A DNA stretch of 64,000 bases from Cordia subcordata (GCA_028554755.1 JAPTOF010000026.1:496001-560000), one strand, 5' to 3'; shown: positions 47,301 to 59,544, counted from the stretch's first letter. Numbers and translations: made by a program. Notes: generated from the letters alone by a model not told the origin.

Positions 47301-49659
47301 ATTCAGTTGGTAGAAGGCTTACCAGGATGCCAAATTCCATTCTTTTCCTTTTTCTAGTGTTCTATCTCTTGTTTGCATGGTTTGTTTGGTAAAATATCAA
47401 TCATGATCAAACTGATTAAGGATAAACTGCAGCCAAAAAAAAAAAAATGATTTTAAACTGAAACCATTTTGTTAATCATTGATGTAGTACTAAATACAAA
47501 AGAGGATGAAAAATCTAGACCTGTTAATGAACGGTGGTTACAATCATTTATTGTGGCTAGTTATCATTTTCCATAATTCTCAAGTATAGATCTCTAGACA
47601 AGCTTCTGTCTTTGATCTTACATAATTCTCATCAAATTTTTTCTTAGAGGAAGTTTGTCCAATATATAGAATGAGAGAAAAAGCCACAACTATATGCTGC
47701 TTGTAATGTTATTTTCTAGGATGTATTACCTAAATTACTGGATCTTAGTCATTATTTACATCTCCACTATATTCACAAATAATTTTGTACCCTGTCGGCT
47801 GTCCTCCTTGAGTGCCTGTTTACCTCCCAAAAGAAATGGGGAAAACGTTAAAGAGAAGTAGGATCTAAATTAAGCATGTCCATTATTATGTCACAGCAAT
47901 TACATCTGTTAGTTGTCTTCCTTGTTGGTGATCCAGGTAGGGGTAAATGGATTCACGACAAAGATCAGTAAGAATTTTTGGTTGGTGCAAACAGCAAAAT
48001 GTAGAACCTTAGATGTTCCTTCCGGACCCGGAATTGGAGGACCTGCTTGTAGCCTGATGTCAGACTTGTAATATCCACAGAAACAACAGGGCATTGTCTT
48101 CACGGTATAGCCTTGATGGTTAAGTTAATTCGGGGGCTATGTGAAGATAGAGATTGATTTGATCTTAAGAAAGAGTGCGGGATAATTACCCATACTTGTC
48201 ATGGTTTTATTTTTTTTATTTTTATTCTTTTTTCTGTTTAGATCCTTGTCAACGCTTGGAGTATTAATAAATAACTTGTGCTCTTTGGCCAAGGTGATAT
48301 GCTATGAGTTGACACAATTTGGCTGAGATTTGACAAATGACCACCTGTCAAGGATAGGTGGCGAGCACCATTAGTGGTGATGGGACTTCACTGGTGCCCC
48401 AATTATTATGGTTGGACGGCGATGCTTAGCTTGAAACAAGCTTGGACTTGTACAGTAGGATTTTAACTCCGACATAGAGTACTTCCCTGGTTCTGGAATT
48501 CGTATCTCCGTCTTTGTCTCCGGCTCCATGCACTATGGGAGGCGTGGCTTATTTCTGTTGTCTTGATGTCATGCGTCATCTTGATATTGGTCATTAATTT
48601 TACCCCCAATTACTTTCCTCCCTAGCCATTGTGGTTCCTCAGCTTGGATCCAAGAAGGCTAGATGTGATGCATGCCTCTAATTCCAACCATCTGGGTCAT
48701 GAATCCATTTACTACATCCCAAATCTACTGAATTGATAATTATGTCCTGTCTTCGAGATTGTCACAGTTTTTGCGAGTATTTTTCCAGACCTTTTCATTC
48801 CTTCAAAACTTGGCTATTTGAGACTGTCACAGCTTTTGCGAGTATTTTTCCAGACCTTTTCGTTCCTCCAAAACTTGGCTATTCAGTTGGTAGAAGGTTT
48901 ACCATGATGCCACTTTCCATCCTTCTTTTTTCCCTGTATTCTATCTCTTGTTTGCAAGGTATGTTTGGAAAAATATCAATCACAATGCAATGATTAAGGG
49001 TAAACTAAAGCCACATTACTAATCACTGATGTGGTTCTAAATATGAAAGAGGATGAAAAATCTAGACCTGTGACAGAAAGGTGGTGACAATCATATATCA
49101 TGCCTAGGTATCGTCTTCATCAACATATAACAATGAGTAAGTTGAGTCATTTAGTCTGACTCTCACTGCATTCTGTTGTTCATACTTCTTGTTCTGTAAG
49201 ATTGCTTGTGTGCCTTTTAAGGTTTCTGAATTTTGTTTAGTTGAATGTTGGGGGTTTGTGCTCATCAGTGGTTTTACAAAGGAATAGAAGTGTTTTGTCG
49301 CTAGGACATAACTATTGAGACTATCTTGCCTTGAAGAACTGCTCTTTAATTCATTTCCTTATATGTACGTGGGTATTGTTTCCAAGATTTAAGAAGGTTT
49401 GTATAATTCGTCATGCTCTCTAATAGTCAAATGCACTACAATAACTCTGCTTAGGATTTAATTATGCCGAAGTTGTAATAATTTTTCTCAATAATAATAC
49501 TGATTTTTCATTCAGGAGGAAATCAAGATAGATGCAAAGGCATTACGTGTTGGAAAGGCTGTTGCCGTGGTTAGTGTTGAATTGAGGAAGAAAAAGACAG
49601 GCAAAATAATTGCTCACGGGCGTCACACCAAGTACTTAATTGTCCCCAGTAAAATATGA
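44330..49659 (+). CDS. Acyl-CoA thioesterase, HotDog fold (THEM2/ACOT13-like), 3 exons
   Basis: Exons 44,330-44,518, 44,611-44,754 and 49,516-49,659, all with GT/AG borders and phase 0 joins, give 158 residues, the usual length of this plant family. The ATG beginning MELESVRRMLE is the first in frame after the TATA box. Exon 1 has VMKGVHVDLIQPGRILCSF; exon 2 has NSLHGGVTASLVDIVGSA, containing the HGG turn and the Asp of the HotDog active site, and GVSVEINVSYMEAAYAG; exon 3 has EEIKIDAKALRVGKAVAVV and GRHTKYL. Such proteins hydrolyse acyl-CoA or related thioesters; plant homologues are small, soluble and lack a clear N-terminal target peptide, as here. All exons are intact, so it is probably functional. 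Intron 2 is unusually long (4.76 kb), and a hAT element lies just upstream. Confidence 0.88.
44891..44950. repeat. 20-bp tandem repeat, three units, intron 2
   Basis: AATGCACATATAATTGCCTG occurs twice in tandem at 44,891-44,930, followed by a third, diverged unit to 44,950. Confidence 0.9.
46055..49115. repeat. Tandem duplication of about 1.5 kb within thioesterase intron 2
   Basis: 46,055-47,571 and about 47,578-49,115 are direct, adjacent, diverged copies. Shared ordered landmarks: GATCTCTAGACAAGCTTCTG (46,068/47,588), ATGCTGCTTGTAATGTTATT (46,173/47,693), GTTCCTTCCGGACC (46,482/48,013), CACCTGTCA (46,766/48,341), TTGGTAGAAGG (47,298/48,887) and GGATGAAAAATCTAGACCTG (47,503/49,051). No coding capacity or transposon ends are evident. 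Many substitutions and indels separate them, so the event is old. It accounts for much of the intron's length. Confidence 0.88.
48755..48884. repeat. 65-bp tandem duplication inside the second intron copy
   Basis: A 65-bp unit starting GAGA(T/C)TGTCACAG and ending AACTTGGCTATT occurs twice in a row. The corresponding place in the first 1.5-kb copy (about 47,240-47,300) has a single unit, so this duplication came later. Confidence 0.9.
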
Positions 49660-50814
49660 CGAGCCTTCTTCGTATTATGATCGTTACAGCAAGTATATAT
49701 GTATGCATGTATGTATTACAGAGCTTCCTTAATGTGAAAAACAACACTTGGCCTTGTAATTTTGGTGTTTTGACTCTCTAGTTGAGCAGCTTGAACCATG
49801 GATGAAATTGCTTCCAAGTTAAATCATCAATGTAGTCAGTCTTATACTACTCTGAGCTCTTCCTTTGTTGGCATGTGGTTTTTGCATGCTTCTTCACGGT
49901 AAGATGTTAAGTTCCAAGCTATTTGAGGTAGTGTAATTTTTTGGACATTTTGACAGAATTGGGTTGAGTTTTGTGGGTACGCGCTCCTCCATGAATCAAT
50001 TTACCCAAGTAGATGGGTGGGGCTTGGTGAATTGAGATAAGCATTTGTATCCTTGATTTCTTGTCTTTTATTAGTTTATGCCAGTGGCGGACCTTGAATG
50101 AAAAATTTAGGGGGCCAACAGTGAAAGTTAGGATTTTTTTTATAGGAGCAATATTAAATTAACAAAATAATTTTGAAAAAGAGAAATATATACAACTATT
50201 AACTAATTTCTTATAATTTGACCTAATGATATCGAATATTTTAAACATAATTAAAAGTTACATCATTGTTAATTTAAAAGCAACCCATCACTTTAAAAAT
50301 AATTGACTTTTTTTAACAATTCCTTTTTTTTTTTAAGTTAAGATGGTTCAATTAAAATATCTAAATGGGATAAACTGAAAAAAAAAAAAAGAAAGAAAAC
50401 AAAACATAGTTTGTATACTATTTTTTTTTTTAAAAAAAAAAGGAGTCAATTAAGCCCAAAATTTGTTAACGCCTCTATCAATGGAATTATTAATGTTATA
50501 ATGAATATATAAAATCGATTGAAAAACTATCAAAGTATACACACACAAACATATATATATATTAAATATCATAAGGTGTGTCTAAATACTAACAATTTTA
50601 AAAAAATGAACACAAATCATACTTGTACAATATCATACCCCAATTATAATACTTCTCAATATTCTTTATAAAAAATAGTAATAACGAATTGAGACTAAAT
50701 GAATTTCTACAGTAATTAGTAAAAAAAAAGATTATTGTCGTTCACTAAATTGAATAATTCAATTAATATTTAAATCATGATAATTAGATTTATCATAAAT
50801 AATAATAAGTCAAC
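49660..50814. other. Thioesterase 3' region and downstream AT-rich sequence
   Basis: The first few hundred bases are probably 3' UTR, with no clear AATAAA. At about 50,082 the phrase CAGTGGCGGACCTTGAATG and AATTTAGGGGGCC begins; this wording marks the end of a common dispersed plant repeat. Beyond it the sequence is A/T homopolymer-rich without genes. Confidence 0.4.
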
Positions 50815-51770
50815 TTATACAAAACATAGAAAACTCTAATAGACAAAACTCAATTTGTAATAATTTGTAATTTATATTTAATATTTTCTTAACATTTATA
50901 TTACTTGTTGTAGATTTTAAGTTAGTTAAAGTATTGTCAGCTGATTTCAGAAAAATAATAATAAAAGCTATGATTGTACACTCTCTCCTGGGAAAAGGTG
51001 AGGGTGAAAGATTTGAAGGACAAAGAGGAAAGGAGGAAGGAGGGAGAACAAGGCTTGAGGTAGCCTTTCAACCAACAAGAGAGATAGATGTAAATAATTT
51101 TGCTTAAAACATTGTGATATTATGAGCAAAATTATTTAATTTATACGATAACCTATAAAGAAAACACAAATTATATTATAGACCTTAAGTATGACAGACC
51201 ACTTGAGCATGGTACTCCTCTATTCCTGCTACCATAAAAAGAAAATCTAAGCATATTTGATGAAGGTCTCTCTTGCTATCTCTCTTTCATCTCTACCTCC
51301 AACACTTGTTCTCTTTTCAACTAATTTTATCCCTTCTCCTCTCTCTTCTCTCTTTCTCTTTCTCCTCTTTTTCCACCATGGTCTGTTTCTTCAGCTATAG
51401 CACCAGTTCCTCTCTTTTAATTATAACAAATTTGTTTGTATATTTGTGTGTACATGAATTAGGTGTATATGCCGATAGTTATATATATATAGGAGTATGT
51501 ATATATAGTTTATTGCTATCTATGTACGTATGTGTGTGTGATACGTATATACAGTATATGTGAAGAAAAAGACAGCAACAATGATATTGTGATGTCTATT
51601 CTTTGAGATTTGTGAATTTTCAATTCATAAACTATGAAGATAATGTTCAACTATTGTAAACATGCCATAAAAGAATTTGAACAAACCATTTAATTATAAG
51701 TTGTGAACATATCCTAAATATAGGTAGCAAAAGAATTACTATAATTATTTTATTTAAATGATGCGTTTTA
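50815..51770. repeat. Non-coding repeat R, copy 1
   Basis: Shares long, ordered similarity with 62,240-63,230 and, for its second half, with 61,110-61,800: AATTATATTATAGACCTTAAGTATG-type wording near 51,170, AAATCTAAGCATATTTGATGA at 51,243, a pyrimidine-rich CTCTCTTTC tract, CTCTTTTAATTATAACAAATTTG at 51,411, then TA/GT microsatellites and GTGTGATAC. No coding capacity. Confidence 0.75.
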
Positions 51771-52180
51771 AAATATTTAAAGTTATTATTACATAAAAAT
51801 CTCTGAAGGTTTATCAGACAATCAATTACCAAAAGATGTTTTTTAGTGCAACAACCAAATATCAAAAAAAAAATGATTTCTATTGTGACACTCAAATACT
51901 AGAAAATATTTTGTTTTTTAGCAAAATGCTTTCCGCTGAAAAACATTTTTCCTTGCATGTTATTTTCTTGCTAAGGCTAGTGATCTTGTGAGGAATCAAA
52001 TGATATCTCTTGATAAAATCTCCGATTGAATCAATCTACAAAACAAGTAGATCTAGGCATCGGTGTGGTACCAGTCAAAGAATCTCCGATGTCTAAGTTA
52101 GAATATGTCTTAAGAGGGAAAGTTTTTGGAAGAGGATGAGTAGGAATTGATGAGTTACCTTATTTGGAACTATGAGATCC

Positions 52181-52188
52181 TATTTATA
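52181..52188 (-). promoter_or_regulatory. TATA box of the presumed gypsy LTR
   Basis: Minus strand reads AACTATAAATAGGATC, a good plant TATA box in the direction expected for the 3' LTR of the element. Confidence 0.5.
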
Positions 52189-52681
52189 GTTTAAGGCGGT
52201 TGGAGACGTGTCATTCTTGTCCCGTCATATTAGAGATCGTCGGGCATCGCGATCCTGGTCGGGTAGCCTTTCAGATGGTCAGTCAATCTCTCGTTGAGGG
52301 TACTTTATCGGTGGTTCTTGATAACACCGTGAGGGCCACCCAAGTTCATATCATACTTGTGCTTGTTTTCTCTAGCCCAGATTGTGGGTCCAACCTGATC
52401 CCGCATTAATAGTCCCTATTCGGGACGTGCTGTATCGAGACATTGCCAAATGCTTTCCTGATCTTATGGCTTAGTATTTAGGTGTTTTCTGTGTTTTTAG
52501 TACATGTCTTTGGGTTATTTCCTCTTTCCTGCTCGCGCATGGGATTCACGAGTCGGCGCGCTTATTCTGCAATAATGGTATTTCTTCGAAGCACACGACA
52601 GAGCTGCTATCAAAGGCACGACTATTCACATAACCGGCATTTTTGCATTTTTTCCGAATTTCAAGTGCTTTTGTGCTAGGG

Positions 52682-52689
52682 TATAAATA
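52682..52689 (+). promoter_or_regulatory. TATA box upstream of the antisense ORF
   Basis: GGGTATAAATACG, followed by a C/T-rich stretch resembling a 5' leader, and an ATG at 53,003 that opens the antisense ORF. It is oriented opposite to the gypsy pol gene. Confidence 0.5.
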
Positions 52690-53002
52690 CGAACTTTTTC
52701 TCACTTTATGCTTATTTGCTCTTTCGTATATCCAGATTTTCTCCCTACTTTCTCTCAACGTGCACATATTGCTTCTTTGTTGTCTGTTCCTTGTCGTTGT
52801 TAAAGGCTTTCTCGGTGTTACTCTTTAACTCTATTTGTCTTCCATCTCAAGGCTTTAGATACACCTTTCTTCGTCATAGGTATGCCCCTTTTCCCATACT
52901 TCCATCTCCTTCTCTTATTTTTGTTTGCTCTTTTTGTTTGGATCTGCTTCTTGCATACCAGTTCTTTCTCTTTTGGTTCAATTGCTTGGGTTCAAACATT
53001 TG

Positions 53003-55979
53003 ATGTCTGAGTCTCCTAATCTGCATAATAATAACGAGAATAACCCATTAGAGTCTAGGTCTGATGACCATAGGATTAAGGTTTCTTTGGACTTTTCTGG
53101 CATTTTTGATAACTTAGGGACATTCAATGCCTCCACCCCTACCAGCCCCAATACCCTAAAAGAGGCATTAACCTTAAGTTTTGGTGAGGATTGTCTTCTG
53201 GATTTCCCCAACAATAGATTTTTCTGACCATTCTAGTATTCGTAATGGGCGCAGACCATACCACTATTTTGGATGAGTTGATGAGGGTCTGCAATCCCTT
53301 CTCCTCACAACCATGTCGTCGAGATAGGTGAAATGGCCCAAAGTAGTGGGTCTGTTGATTTCCTAGTCACGGAAATGGAACATTCATCAGGTATGGGAGA
53401 AGTTGTTGCGTTGGATTGGGAAAATCCCAAGGGTGGTGTTGGGATTCCTGCCAAAGATAAGGATATTAGTGATGAAGACACCATAGAGGATGAAGCTTCG
53501 TCGACCGATGAGGTTGAGGCTTCTTTCAACACCCTAGAGAGGGAGCCAGTACTCAATCAGGGCATGTTGAATAATATCCAGCTATCAAGGAACATTTGAG
53601 AATTACATTGACAGGCTACAGAACCCAGGGGAATATGCTTACGCTGGGGAGAATGGTGATATCGCGTTTTACGAGGATTTTTTCATCATGGGCCCAAGCT
53701 ACCGATCCTAAGGCTCATCCCGGACTACCTCAATCATATGGACTCTGTCCCAGCAAACTACGTCCGAATGGTTGGGCCGCCCTTATTGGATGGTACTCGT
53801 ACTTAAGGGCGAACAAGTTCAAGCCCACTATTAACCTTTTCCGCTTTATGTTTCGACTAGCCTAGGATCGTGAGAAAATGTGGTACTATGTCGCGACTTG
53901 GAACCAGAGGGTAATTTTGCAAGGAAATCCCTCCTTTCATAAAGGCTGGCACAACAGATATATCTTCGCCAGCTTTCTCGACCAGTGGGGTGTAAACACT
54001 AAGTGGACCACATTGGACGTCATTTGCAGGATTGGGAAGAAACTCAACAAAGCCCCTAAGCTCACCGATAGTGAAAAAGAGAGGCTTAATTCCTTAAAGG
54101 CTTTGGGTCAGGGTTTATTCCCCGATTATTAAACCCTTGATAGAATTAGGGCCTCAGGATTATATTCCAAGTTTTGGCCATGGTCATCCGCCAAATGGAG
54201 TCTAGTCCTCTTGACATTTTATTTATTTTCTCTCAATTACGTGCTTCCACACTTACTCTTCTTCTCTTTCATTTTTCAAGCATGGTTGGAAGAAGAAGAC
54301 AGCTGACTACTCAATAGGCAAAGGTATAGCAACAACTTGCTACACGTTATAACCATCAACCTGCTAGGTGATCACACCTACAGGGCTAGGTGTCACGCTC
54401 TAATTGAGACGTGCCTCCAGATCAGCAAAGAGCCTAGCAAGGAGGCCTGCTCCGAGCCTAATGATTTGAGAGGGTGTTCGCCCTCCTCAGCCAGGCTTCA
54501 ACCTCAGCCAAGATAAATAGGATAAGAGGCCTACTGATGAAGGATCCGAAGACTCTATAGACAACAAGCCCCTCCAACGCGGTAGGTTACAGGGGGCCTC
54601 ATTCAAACAGAGCCGGGCCCTCTTGCACTTCCATCAATTACCATGGCTACCATTGATAGGGGAGCCTCATCATTCTCCACTACCGCTCATCAGCATTGAC
54701 TGCTACTATTATTGCCACACAATCAGGATTATGGGAGATCTCGATGGTCCCATTAGAAGTTCCAAGTCTGAATCTTTCTACCCTGGTCACATTAGCTCGC
54801 ACTGTTGATCTCTACTACTCACTAGGCACTGTAACTAGCAAGGTAAAACCCTTCTTTATATGTTCCTACCCTCTCTTTTTTCTACACCTATACTTTTCCT
54901 CTTATTCCCTTTTTTTTTATTTGCTTGTTTACTTTTCCTTCTTTTATATGGGAGACTCATGACGGAGTTTGTGGAGCTTGTCAAAACTACAGGCAACACA
55001 ATAAATGAGCTCGTGAACCGATCCCTAGACATTGCTGAAGCTCGTGACGTCAAAAGGCTAAAAAAATAGATCCAAGAGCTTAAGACATTCAAGGAGAACA
55101 CCCAAAACTGTCATTAAGGGGAGCTGCAGGCCTTAAGAGACAAATACTCTGAAGCATTAAAGGCCAGGAAGAGAGAGATCAATAAGAGAGATGATAAGGT
55201 TGTCACTCTTGAGTGGTCATCACCAAACAATGGACAGCCCTCGAGCAACTTATTGAGAAGGTAGAGAGACTCGAGAAGGACAAGAAGGAGGCTTCCCAGC
55301 ATATAGCTCAACTGGAGCAAGAGGCTGCCCTTCGAGAGAGAGAGATGCTACCCTTCGTTGAGTCACCCGGCTAGAGAATGAACTCTATGGTGCCCAAGAC
55401 TCCGCAATTGTGGAATGCAAAGCCTCTATGGAGTACACTTATAAGCTGTTTGAGGAGGCCATCATTCAGTACTAGAGTAATGTTGAAGCCAGTGCTCAAA
55501 AGACTACAAAGTTGCTACAAAGGGAGACTCCTCCTCCGCTTCAGTCCTTGGCTAAGGCTGTCCTTAATGAAATGATTCCTCCTCTTCCAGAAAATGCTAC
55601 CCTTAAAGATGTGCCTAAGGGGATGGCGGCCCTTGCTTCCGCGTTACTCATGCTTCTAGAAGAAATGACCGTGGTTCCTGCTCCTACCCTGCCCACTGAT
55701 GATGCCCCCAGTGCCATGGTTAGGGGATCAAAAAAAGTCAATTCCAATCCTTCAACATGGGCATTTAAGATTGCTCCAGTGGAGATGGGAGCCCACAAAG
55801 AAGGAATCCCACCTACTTCCCCTGCGGTAGTGGAACAAGAAAAGGAAGTGGTAGAGGTCAAGGCCAATGCTAGAGTTGGTGACGATGAAGCGAAACAAGA
55901 AGGGAAGTCAAGACCAATGCGGGAGTTGGTAATGGTGAAGCGGCAGCAGCTGCTGGCGGTCACCAGCTGCTGCCATTAG
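53003..55979 (+). pseudogene. Antisense extra ORF of the gypsy element (PF04195-type), with coiled coil
   Basis: Opens MSESPNLHNNNENNPLESR at 53,003, then a stop at 53,225. A second open piece 53,333-53,599 is acidic (DKDISDEDTIEDEASSTDE). After a frameshift, the conserved domain spans about 53,640-54,130: FYEDFFIMGPS in one frame, then PSKLRPNGWAALIGWYSYLR, FKPTINLFRFMFRLA, and WYYVATWNQ with GNPSFHKGWHNRYIF. This order matches the plant domain called putative gypsy-type transposon. Downstream at 54,960-55,360 is a Lys/Glu-rich coiled-coil-like region broken by stops, ending in a Pro/Ala/Glu-rich tail to 55,979. The role of these ORFs is unknown; several stops and frame changes mark this copy as dead. 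Confidence 0.65.
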
Positions 55980-56131
55980 TGGTCATCAATCATGAGATGG
56001 CTCTAGTGGCCTAATTGTTGTCTCTTCTGCTATTTTGTTTCTGCTGGTGGTCACCAACTTGTGCCATTAGTGGTCATCAATCATGAGATGGCTCTAGTGG
56101 CCTAATTGTTGTCTCTTCTGCTATTTTGTTT
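55950..56131. repeat. 91-bp near-identical tandem duplication
   Basis: CTGCTGGCGGTCACCAGCTG starts the first unit at 55,950, and CTGCTGGTGGTCACCAACTT starts the second at 56,041. From CCATTAGTGGTCATCAATCA onward the copies are almost identical. This is a recent local duplication at the 3' end of the antisense ORF. Confidence 0.92.
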
Positions 56132-56401
56132 CTTTTTTGTTAAGATGATATATAAACAATTTATATTATTTTTCTCTTTTATGATCCAAAATAGTTTGTG
56201 GTTTTATCATTTATGAATTAAAGCAATCTTCTCGATCAAGTTTAATCTTGTGTGTTGACTTCTTGTTATTTTGTTGGATGTGGTGTCTCGGCTATTCTTA
56301 CCTTTTGACGAATTGTTGTACTTAGCCATAGATTAGGACAGCAAACTTAATTACTTTAATTTGCATAATTGAGCGTGGAACCTTGATTTGTCATTCATTG
56401 A

Positions 56402-58160
56402 TCAAATACGAGAGATAAACAGCAAATCAAACATAATATTTTGTAAATGTTCAGAGTTCCACGTATTCAAGAGGAGTGTCCCATTGGCTTTTGCCAATTT
56501 AAAGGTTCCTAGTTGGATCAACTTTACTATCCAATGAGAGCCTTCCCAGCTTTCATCAAGTTTGTTGAGATTGCCTTTAGCAAAGTAGTGTTTTCGCAGC
56601 ACCAAATCTCCAAGTTTGATGTGTTTTGGTCTAATTTTTCCTACTAGCTGGTGTTTTAGAGCTTTTTTTGTTGCTTTATTCTTTAGGCAAGCATCTTCTT
56701 GAACTTTGCCGAGAAACTTCAACTGAATCCGCAAGACTTCATCATTCTCTGCTTCAGCAAAATGCCACTCGCAATATTGAGGACAAGATCTCTATCGGTG
56801 CTACAGCTTTTGACCTATAAACTATTTGAAATGGAGTTTCTCTAGTGCTACTTTGTACGGTCATCCAACAAGCCCACAGAACCTTTGATAGCACTTCTAG
56901 TCATAACCCTTTGGCACCCTTAAGCTTTGTCTTCAACCCTCTGATGGTGGTTTGGTTTATGACCTCTACCTATCTATTTGTTTGAGGGTGTGCCATTGTA
57001 GAAAAGCACAAGTCGATTTTCAATTCAACAGCGCACTCTCAAAAATATTTGGAGTTGAACTATTTCCCATGATCAATAATGATACTCCTTGGTACCCTAA
57101 ACCAACATATGGTGTTTCTGTAAACAAAATTCCAAGCTGCTTTGTCTGTTATAGTTGCCACAGCTTCAGCTTCTACCCACTTGGTGAAATAATCAACTGC
57201 TATGAATGCAAACTTCTTTTAAGCTTTCCCAATAGGCATAGGGCCGATAATGTCAAGCCCCCACTTTGTAGATGGCCAAGGGCTTATTGTCAAACTCGGA
57301 CAGTATACGTCATATGCTAAATTTTGGCAATTTTTTTGGCACCAGTCACACTTCTCAACAATCTCTTTAGTAGTCTCCGCGACGCTAGGCCAATAGTACC
57401 CCAGTTGGATGACTTTTTCCCCTGTTGGATGACTTTTTGTGTCAAAGTCCTGGCACCAAAATGATTTCTGCACACCCTTTTGTATATCTCCCTGATAATG
57501 AAAGTCTCTTCGGGGCTGCTTACACACTTCAACAAAGGTCTGCTGATAGTACGTTTGTATAGCTAATCCTCAAAGATAAAGAACTGGGATGATTAGCTCG
57601 TCACCTTCGAAGCCTCTCGATCATTATCTGGCAATACGCCATGTTGTAAGTACTGCACTATCGAGCTTCTCTAGTTAGTCTCGTCGGTGATATTGATAAA
57701 TGAGACGCTGACTGTGGGACCCACGAGCCTCTCAATATTGATCACTTATCCTTCTCGAAAGGCTGATGCTATCTTGGATAAAGCATCGGCCTGGACATTG
57801 TTTCCCCTTAGTATTTGTTGGAGTGTGAATTCTTCAAAGGATTTCATTATCTCAATCACTCATTTTTGGAAAGCCTTCATCTTACTATCTTTTGCTTCAT
57901 AAGTTCTATTTATTTGTCCCTTGATTAATCGTGAGTTAGTATAAGCTGTGACTGTTTTCGCCTCCAATCCCTTAAGCAGTCTCATCCCTGATAATAGTGT
58001 TTCCTACTCAACTTTGTTGTTAGTTGTCTTAAATTTGAACTTCACTGCATATTTTAATTTAATTCCATCGAGGTTTTCGATCACAATGCCTGCCCTCGAG
58101 CTAGCCTTACTTGTTGTGCCATCAACATACAAACTCCACTTTCTAACCACCTGTTTCGCG
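56402..58160 (-). pseudogene. Ty3/gypsy pol remnant: RNase H and integrase
   Basis: Minus strand. RNase H starts near 58,150 with LYVDGTTSKASSRAGIVI, then KLKYAVKFKFKTTNNKVE and NVQADALSKIASA near 57,790. Integrase: zinc-binding HFGARTLTQKVI and EKCDWCQKNCQN at 57,460-57,300; core SPWPSTKWGLDIIGPMP near 57,250 and FTKWVEAEAVATITDKAAW near 57,180; then a degraded core to about 56,760 with the FSTMAHPQTNR piece. C-terminal domain 56,734-56,402: LGDLVLRKHYFAKGNLNKLD and FKLAKANGTLLLNTWN. Frames change repeatedly, and stops are frequent. A 22-bp GTTGGATGACTTTTT(C/G)-type duplication at about 57,399-57,439 causes one of the shifts. Confidence 0.88.
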
Positions 58161-58680
58161 AGCTGTGTGTGATTTTTAAATCATCAAAGTGATCCACGAG
58201 ATATGCATTAATCAATGCAGACCTCATTCACTGACATGGATTAATCAGTTGCAAATGTGATTTTTAGATCATGCAAGTGATTCACGAGTGGTATGCGTCA
58301 CTCTATGAATCAAATAGTATACATCAATCAGTGGAAGTACATGTTGTTACACTCATGCATATAAAAGCAATATCATGAAACGAGCACTTAATCAACAAAA
58401 CGAGAAAGATGACATGGCTATGAAAGATGCTAAGCATATGGCGACAAACAGTAAGCCAAAAGAATGTGATGCAAGGCTGTTAGGAAAAGGTATGAGAAAT
58501 AAAAGCTTCCTTAACAATTTGGCGAATTTGTTATTGGTTGATCACGTCGCATTGATAGTTTCTTTATGTTGAGAATTAGCTGTAAATAGATGAAGGTTAA
58601 AAGTATGGGATCCCTAAAGTATGCATCGATCCGTTATCATCTTCACAATTTTGATCCATTATCATCTTTACACCTACAGA

Positions 58681-59037
58681 ATGACAAAAAAATCAAATTT
58701 AAGTCATTTCGACAAAAACTACAATTCCATTTAATGACTATTGAATTTTCAAAATTGACTTCACTCTATGGGATTTCCAATTCCTTTCACTTCATTCAAT
58801 CCAAAAAAGGATCTTATTTCATAAGCCAGCACCTCAACAAGCAGAATTGTTCAAAGAAGATCTCATTAACCATCTCAAATTGTCACTAGCTCTCACTCTA
58901 GATTTCTTACCCGTTCTTGCATCCCGCCTTGGCATCACAAAATTTGGGGACAATAGCTGCTCCTTACTCGTTGATTGCAATAGTAAAGGCGCGCAATTTG
59001 CTCATGCCATTATGCAAGGCGTTAGGGTAAATAACAC
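58681..59037 (+). pseudogene. BAHD acyltransferase fragment, tandem unit 1
   Basis: Begins at an ATG (58,681) equivalent to the start in unit 3. Best preserved is 58,847-59,030: EDLINHLKLSLALTLDFLPV, LASRLGITKFGDNSCSLLVD, CNSKGAQFAHAIMQGVRV, the N-terminal region of BAHD acyltransferases, where the family has a stretch on reducing acyl flux through the first lobe. The frame upstream of 58,847 is shifted. It ends abruptly after GVRV by junction with unit 2; the HXXXD catalytic motif is absent. Confidence 0.72.
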
Positions 59038-59544
59038 GTGATTTTTGGATCATGAAAGTGATCTACGAGATATGCATTAATCAATGCAAACATCATTTAA
59101 TGATATGTTTTATGTTATTTTATATCTTGCAAGTTATTCACGAGCAGCAAGCATCAATATATGCATCAATTAGTATGCATCTATCAATGCAAAGTAAATG
59201 CAGTTGCATTCGTGGATAAAAAAAAAAAAAGCAATGTCATAAAACAAGCACTTAATCAACAAAGGAAGAAAGATGATGTGGCTAAAAATGATGCTAATAT
59301 TATGGGGACCAACAGTAAGTAAAACAAATGTGATGCGAGGCCGTTAATAAAGGGTTTGAGAAATGAGAAGCTTCCTTAGTGATTTCATGAATTCGTTATT
59401 GGTGGATCATGTGCGCCACATTAAGAGTTTTTAGGTTGAGAATTAACTATAAATAGATGAAGGCTAAGAGTATGAGATCCCTAAAGTGTGTATCGATCCA
59501 TTATTATTTTCACAACTCTAATCGACTATCATCTTCACACCTAT

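Larger units (their letters stand above)
51960..58160 (-). mobile_element. Ty3/gypsy Tat-like element remnant with antisense ORF
   Basis: Minus-strand RNase H and integrase (58,160-56,402) are followed, toward lower coordinates, by a long 3' region carrying a plus-strand ORF of the PF04195 type, and then by LTR-like sequence with a minus-strand TATA box. Pol position, the aRNase H-like domain directly before integrase, and the antisense extra ORF are the hallmarks of Tat-lineage elements. Gag, protease and RT are absent, and the sequence switches to the BAHD array at about 58,165. LTR limits could not be fixed. Confidence 0.72.
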
